In this document: positions 14,289 through 18,119 of the stretch, one piece after another
How positions within the stretch are numbered: the first letter of the stretch is position 1
Layout of the letters: each line of letters begins with the position of its first letter
Assembly: GCA_017617145.1 (NCBI GenBank)
Contig: JAFZWX010000226.1
Coordinates: forward strand, 1-18,119
Direction: 5' to 3'
Source of the DNA: Treponema sp.
Lineage (GTDB): Bacteria > Spirochaetota > Spirochaetia > Treponematales > Treponemataceae
Length of the DNA stretch: 18,119 nucleotides
Program-made: the position numbers and the translations under genes
The notes under the pieces: generated by a model
The model's database searches: none
The model's input: only the letters and a program-made list of their open reading frames with translations
Told to the model about the DNA's origin: nothing

Positions 14289-14330
14289 AGAAAAGACGTT
14301 GCGAAGATTTTTTGGAGGAGGCGGCGACGA

Positions 14331-14756
14331 ATGGAATACGAAGTTACTGATTATATTACGCCGGAAGAATATATGGAGATGCGCAGGCTTGTGGAGTGGT
14401 CGGAGTTTCCGATGGAGCAGGCGGTGGAAGGGATAAAGCATTCGGCGTATCTTTGTGTTTTTAGGAAAGAGGGGAAGGTGATTGCGCTGGCTCGAGTGAT
14501 TACTGATTTTGGGTATGTTGTTTATATTGCTGATGTTATTGTTCGGCCGGATTATCAGGGGCAGGGGCTTGGACGTCAACTTATGAATAATATTATGGAT
14601 TATATAAAAGGGCAGCTCAAGCCCGGCTACAAAAAAATGGTTAGTCTGATGGCAGCGCAGGGCAAGGAAGAGTTTTATAAAAAGTTTGGATTTGTTACTC
14701 GCCCGAATGATATGTATGGCTGCGGAATGTGTCAGTGGATTATGGCTGAAGAATAA
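14331..14756 (+). CDS. GNAT-family N-acetyltransferase
   Basis: A 141-residue GNAT-fold protein. The acetyl-CoA-binding motif A is VRPDYQGQGLGRQLM at about residues 72-86, preceded by the beta-strand YIADVIV and followed by EEFYKKFGFV, the usual beta-alpha region near the C-terminus. It should transfer an acetyl group from acetyl-CoA to an amine; the substrate cannot be told from sequence. It is first in a tight plus-strand gene group, 12 bp before the AmmeMemoRadiSam B-A gene, so a functional tie to that system is possible. A strong GGAGGAGG site (14314-14321) fixes the start. Confidence 0.88.
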   Translation: MEYEVTDYITPEEYMEMRRLVEWSEFPMEQAVEGIKHSAYLCVFRKEGKVIALARVITDFGYVVYIADVIVRPDYQGQGLGRQLMNNIMDYIKGQLKPGYKKMVSLMAAQGKEEFYKKFGFVTRPNDMYGCGMCQWIMAEE

Positions 14757-14768
14757 TGTGGAGTGCTT

Positions 14769-16154
14769 ATGCCGATTATAGCTTCTTTTATGGTGCCGCA
14801 TCCGCCGATGATTGTGCCGGATGTTGGTCGGGGTAGTGAAAAACAGGTTGCAAAAACGATTGCCTCTTATGAAAAGGTTGCCGATGAAATTGCTGCCCTT
14901 AAGCCCGAGACTATAATTATCTCCAGTCCTCATAGCATAATGTATTCTAATTATTTTCATATTTCACCGGGGGAAGGGGCGCGTGGTTCCTTTGCTGATT
15001 TTGGTGCGCCTCAGGTTAAGTTTGATATTGAATATGACCAGGCGCTTGTGAATCTTCTGGCTGAAAAGGCGGAAGCCTCTGACTTTCCTGCAGGCACGCT
15101 CGGTGAAAAACGACCTGAGCTTGATCACGGTACAATGGTGCCGCTTTGGTTTATCACAAAAAAATACAAGGATTTTAAACTTGTGCGAATAGGTCTTTCG
15201 GGCTATGACCTTTTGAAGCATTATGAATTGGGCGTGATGATTAAGGATGTGGTTGAAGAGCTTGGTCGCAGAGTTGTCTATGTTGCCAGCGGTGACCTTT
15301 CACACAAGCTTCAAACTTACGGACCATACGGTTTTGCAGAAGAAGGCCCGGAATATGACAAGCGAATTATGGATGTCTGCTCCGGCGCTCGTTTTGGAGA
15401 ACTGTTTGATTTTGATGAAACCTTCTGCGAAAAAGCTGCAGAGTGCGGACACAAATCCTTTGTAATGATGGCAGGTGCACTCGACGGGCAGGCCATAGAA
15501 GCCACCCAATATTCACACGAGGACGTAACAGGCGTTGGCTACGGAATCTGCTCTTTTATACCAAAGGGCCCGGATGCAGGAAGGCATTTTCTGGAACAAC
15601 GCCTCAAGCAGGTGCAGGACGAACTCGCCGTAAAAAGCCAGAACTCCGACGCATATGTAAAGCTTGCCAGAGCTTCTGCAGAATACTTTGTAACAAACAG
15701 AGATATCATGCCGCTGCCCGACTGGGTGCCTGACGAACTGCTCAACAGACAAGCCGGGGCTTTTGTTTCCATACATAAGTTTGGAGGCCTGCGTGGCTGC
15801 ATAGGCACAATTGCTGCTACTCAAAAAAATCTTGCTCAGGAAATAATAAACAATGCAGTAAGCGCAGTTTCAAAAGATCCTCGTTTTGACCCGGTCACAG
15901 AAGACGAATTAAAATATCTGGATATAAACGTAGACGTCTTAGGCGACGCAGAGCCAATAAAATCACCTGCAGAACTTGATGTAAAAAAATATGGCGTAAT
16001 CGTACAAAGCGGCTACAAGCGTGGGCTCTTGCTCCCGGACTTAGACGGCGTAGACACCGTAGAACAGCAGATTGACATTGCAAGACGAAAGGGTGGAATC
16101 GCTCCTGACGAAAAAGTTGATTTATTCCGCTTTGAAGTTGTGAGACATTATTAG
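14769..16154 (+). CDS. amrA: Fused AmmeMemoRadiSam system protein B-A (Memo/LigB-like plus AMMECR1)
   Basis: A 461-residue two-domain protein. The N-terminal part (1-270) is of the Memo/class III extradiol dioxygenase type, with VPHPP (H11), SSPHS (H55), DHGTMVPL (D119, H120) and SGDLSH (174-179). The C-terminal part (about 290-461) is an AMMECR1 domain with the diagnostic LRGCIG at 341-346. This pair, with a radical SAM enzyme, forms the AmmeMemoRadiSam system, whose reaction is not established to my knowledge. The frame is open from a GTG at 14763, but that codon overlaps the GGAG ribosome site (14760-14763). The ATG at 14769, 5 bases after that site, gives the family-typical N-terminus MPIIASFMVPHPP and is preferred. 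The radical SAM gene follows 21 bp later. Confidence 0.9.
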   Translation: MPIIASFMVPHPPMIVPDVGRGSEKQVAKTIASYEKVADEIAALKPETIIISSPHSIMYSNYFHISPGEGARGSFADFGAPQVKFDIEYDQALVNLLAEKAEASDFPAGTLGEKRPELDHGTMVPLWFITKKYKDFKLVRIGLSGYDLLKHYELGVMIKDVVEELGRRVVYVASGDLSHKLQTYGPYGFAEEGPEYDKRIMDVCSGARFGELFDFDETFCEKAAECGHKSFVMMAGALDGQAIEATQYSHEDVTGVGYGICSFIPKGPDAGRHFLEQRLKQVQDELAVKSQNSDAYVKLARASAEYFVTNRDIMPLPDWVPDELLNRQAGAFVSIHKFGGLRGCIGTIAATQKNLAQEIINNAVSAVSKDPRFDPVTEDELKYLDINVDVLGDAEPIKSPAELDVKKYGVIVQSGYKRGLLLPDLDGVDTVEQQIDIARRKGGIAPDEKVDLFRFEVVRHY

Positions 16155-16175
16155 ACGAGGTTGCATGGAGATTTT

Positions 16176-17030
16176 ATGCCAGTATGTGATGTATGCTTTC
16201 GTTACTGCAAAATAGAAGAAAACTCAACAGGTTTTTGTGGGGGTCGTACCTGCCGCGACGGACAAATAGTTGCCGCGAATTATGGCCGGCTCACATCTAT
16301 CACTCTCGACCCGATAGAAAAGAAACCTCTCAAAATGTTTCATCCGGGCAGTAATATTTTATCACTCGGTTCTTACGGCTGTAACCTGCGCTGCCCCTTC
16401 TGTCAGAACTCAAGCATTTCCTGGTCGCAAAAAGCCTTCGAGTATAAAGACCACGCCGACTACTACGCGCCAGAAGAAATCGTCAAAACCGCGCTGGACC
16501 TCCACAACAGCCCAAGCGGCAACCTCGGACTCGCCTTTACCTACAACGAGCCTCTTATCGATTACGAGTTTGTGCGCGACACAGCAAAGCTTTCAAAAGA
16601 AGCCGACCTTCACAACGTCCTCGTAACAAACGGCACTGCAACACAGAAAGTCCTGAACGAAATCTTGCCTTACATCGACGCCATGAACATCGACCTAAAA
16701 GCATTCACCCCGCGCTTCTATCACGACTTCCTCGACGGTGATTTTCAGATGGTAAAAGATTTCATCAAATCCGCCGCCACCTCCTGTCACGTTGAACTCA
16801 CAACTTTAATCATCCCCCAAGAAAACGACAGCGAAGAAGAAACGCGCGAACTTTCCGCCTGGGTTGCCGCCCTCGAAAAACGACTCAACAAAAAAATCCC
16901 GCTCCACATCACTCGCTTTTTCCCAGCCTTCAAACTCACCGACCGCGATGCCACACCAGTCGCCACAATTCTCAACCTCGTCGAAATCGCAAAAGAAAAT
17001 CTGGAATTTGTCTTCCCCGGAAATATCTAA
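16176..17030 (+). CDS. amrS: AmmeMemoRadiSam system radical SAM enzyme
   Basis: A 284-residue radical SAM protein related to pyruvate-formate-lyase-activating enzymes. The 4Fe-4S motif CNLRCPFC (CX3CX2C) is at residues 69-76. An extra N-terminal Cys group (CDVCFRYC, FCGGRTC) is typical of this family. FTYNEP near 120 and MNIDLKAFTP near 170 are characteristic SAM-barrel strands. It generates a 5'-deoxyadenosyl radical; the substrate is unknown. The frame extends to a TTG at 16161, but GGAG (16167-16170) placed 5 bases before the ATG at 16176 points to that start, giving MPVCDVCFRYC. The coding sequence becomes very C-rich at third positions toward its 3' end, unlike the AT-rich island upstream. 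No terminator is visible after the stop. Confidence 0.93.
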   Translation: MPVCDVCFRYCKIEENSTGFCGGRTCRDGQIVAANYGRLTSITLDPIEKKPLKMFHPGSNILSLGSYGCNLRCPFCQNSSISWSQKAFEYKDHADYYAPEEIVKTALDLHNSPSGNLGLAFTYNEPLIDYEFVRDTAKLSKEADLHNVLVTNGTATQKVLNEILPYIDAMNIDLKAFTPRFYHDFLDGDFQMVKDFIKSAATSCHVELTTLIIPQENDSEEETRELSAWVAALEKRLNKKIPLHITRFFPAFKLTDRDATPVATILNLVEIAKENLEFVFPGNI

Positions 17031-17057
17031 TCTCTCGACCGATAAATAATTATAAAT

Positions 17058-17086
17058 TTGGCTTTAAAGACTTTTCCTTTTATCAT
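17058..17086 (+). promoter_or_regulatory. Promoter of the SUMF1-domain gene
   Basis: TTGGCT (17058-17063), 17 bases, TATCAT (17081-17086), in an AT-rich gap after the radical SAM gene. AAGGAG (17095-17100) follows, 8 bases before the ATG at 17109. Confidence 0.45.
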
Positions 17087-17108
17087 ATAAACATAAGGAG
17101 TTATCAAC

Positions 17109-18119
17109 ATGAAGAGACGAATCTTTTTCATCTTATTTTTAATTTTCTTCTCCCTTGTTATTGCACGCGATACAAAGCCTCAATATTCTGACAGCGATCT
17201 TGTGATTTCTAAAACTCTTACCTCGGGCGTGAACTTTGTTTATGTTGAAGGCGGAACTTTTACTATGGGCAGCATTGATGACGAACCTCTGGATCCCTTC
17301 AATTATGATTATGAAAAACCGCTTCATGATGTTACATTGGATTCTTTTAAGATGCTCAGCACAGAAGTTACTCAAGGACTTTTTGAAGCTGTCATGGGAT
17401 ATAACGAATCATATTTCACAGGCGGATCAATGGGCTGGAAGACTCATCCTAAACCTGAATATGCAGTGAAGATTAAATACAACAACGCTTATTACAAAGG
17501 CCTGTCCAAACCTGTTGAATGTGTAACCTGGTTCGAAGCCGTAATATTTTGTAACAAATGGAGTATGATGGAAGGACGCACTCCCTGTTATTCCTTAAAC
17601 GGAAGCGTAAATCCTGATGACTGGGAAAGTCTTGAATATCATGATCCGGAAAAGGTCTGGTTAGGCACAAACTGGGATTGCATAGAGTGTAACTGGGAAG
17701 CAGATGGATTTCGTTTACCAACAGAGGCAGAATGGGAATATGCGGCCAGAGGTGGAAAGCATAAAAGTCCTTACAAGTATTCTGGAAGCGACAACATTTC
17801 TGAGGTTGCATGGTACTATATGAATATTTTTCGTCAAAACAGCTGGGATAAAACTCACAAAGTTGCTGCAAAAAAACCAAATGCACTTGGTATTTATGAT
17901 ATGTCTGGTAATGTCCGCGAATGGTGCTGGGATTGGTTTAATTTTAGGTTTCCATATCCTGAAACTCCTCAAACTAATCCGACTGGTCCTGAAGAAGGAA
18001 GACTTCGTGTGAACCGCGGAGGAGACTATGGTGAGTGGTTTTGTTGCAAGGTTAGTGCAAGATGGGAAGATCTTCCCTCTAATGGTTTTAATTGTTTAGG
18101 ATTTCGGGTTGTTTGTAAT
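17109..18119 (+). CDS. Secreted SUMF1/FGE-fold protein, frame open at window end
   Basis: The frame is uninterrupted for 337 codons to the window edge; the stop lies beyond. The N-terminus is a signal peptide (MKRRIFFILF then LIFFSLVIA), with a likely cleavage after the Ala near residue 19. The rest is a formylglycine-generating-enzyme/sulfatase-modifying domain: FVYVEGGTFTMGS, EVTQGLFEAVMG, PVECVTWFEAVIFCNKW, FRLPTEAEWEYAARGG, YDMSGNVREWCWDW, NRGGDYGEWFCC and LGFRVV. The last motif normally closes the domain, so little is missing. The Cys pair that makes formylglycine in true FGE (two Cys spaced by four residues after GGSY) is not reproduced. It has adjacent Cys instead, so it is probably a non-canonical family member, perhaps a binding or other secreted protein. 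Confidence 0.85.
   Translation, partial: MKRRIFFILFLIFFSLVIARDTKPQYSDSDLVISKTLTSGVNFVYVEGGTFTMGSIDDEPLDPFNYDYEKPLHDVTLDSFKMLSTEVTQGLFEAVMGYNESYFTGGSMGWKTHPKPEYAVKIKYNNAYYKGLSKPVECVTWFEAVIFCNKWSMMEGRTPCYSLNGSVNPDDWESLEYHDPEKVWLGTNWDCIECNWEADGFRLPTEAEWEYAARGGKHKSPYKYSGSDNISEVAWYYMNIFRQNSWDKTHKVAAKKPNALGIYDMSGNVREWCWDWFNFRFPYPETPQTNPTGPEEGRLRVNRGGDYGEWFCCKVSARWEDLPSNGFNCLGFRVVCN

Noticed and set aside
14763..14768. GTG as the start of the AmmeMemoRadiSam B-A gene.
   Set aside because: The codon overlaps the GGAG ribosome site. The ATG at 14769 is properly spaced and matches the family N-terminus.
16161..16175. TTG as the start of the radical SAM gene.
   Set aside because: The GAGG before it leaves no spacing, whereas GGAG at 16167-16170 serves the ATG at 16176.

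Overview
The window looks like a piece of a host-associated spirochaete chromosome, most likely a Treponema-type organism. This is an inference from content, not from a marker gene. The grounds are the low to moderate GC, a lipoprotein and a secreted SUMF1/FGE-fold protein in Treponema style, several KilA-N/ORF6N genes, a carB with no carA beside it, and dispersed palindromic repeats. No rRNA, tRNA, CRISPR array, transposase or phage structural gene was seen.

Layout. (1) 43-2918: a multi-domain lipoprotein with its own terminator, then a stand-alone KilA-N protein. (2) 2991-6239: complete carB, followed by a cluster of dispersed palindromes, a strong terminator and a second hairpin. (3) 6442-14042: an accessory island. 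Two paralogous ORF6N genes, both on the minus strand, bracket a divergently arranged restriction-modification-like cassette. The cassette is an XRE-family regulator (minus), then on the plus strand a methylase-like subunit, an Eco57I-type methylase subunit with NPPY, and a large GIY-YIG/T5orf172 plus SF2-helicase protein. (4) 14331-17030: a GNAT acetyltransferase, a fused AmmeMemoRadiSam B-A protein and its radical SAM partner, closely spaced and probably one operon. (5) 17109 to the window end: a secreted SUMF1-domain protein whose frame is still open at the edge.

The island is the most interesting part. The XRE gene and the first methylase gene face apart across about 60 bp. That gap holds two overlapping -35/-10 promoters, and three copies of a 15-bp near-palindrome (CTTACxxxxTGTAGG-like) occur in it and just inside the methylase start. 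This is what a C-protein-like switch for an R-M system would look like, with an apparently leaderless methylase transcript. Both ORF6N genes are preceded by the same unit: a promoter (TTGTCT-N17-TATATT) and a 170-185 nt leader. Three blocks of the leader, 99 nt in total, match at 97 positions, although the spacers and the proteins have diverged. Both ORF6N genes also carry, at the same codons, a long near-perfect palindrome whose arms differ by compensatory changes. A third related palindrome lies just after the stop of the helicase gene.

Dispersed repeats have also shaped the region. One 23-bp repeat is found intact in an ORF6N leader and in frame inside the helicase gene, where it encodes LRQAQGP, with a diverged copy after carB. 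A second family after carB is present as two inverted copies with compensatory stem changes.
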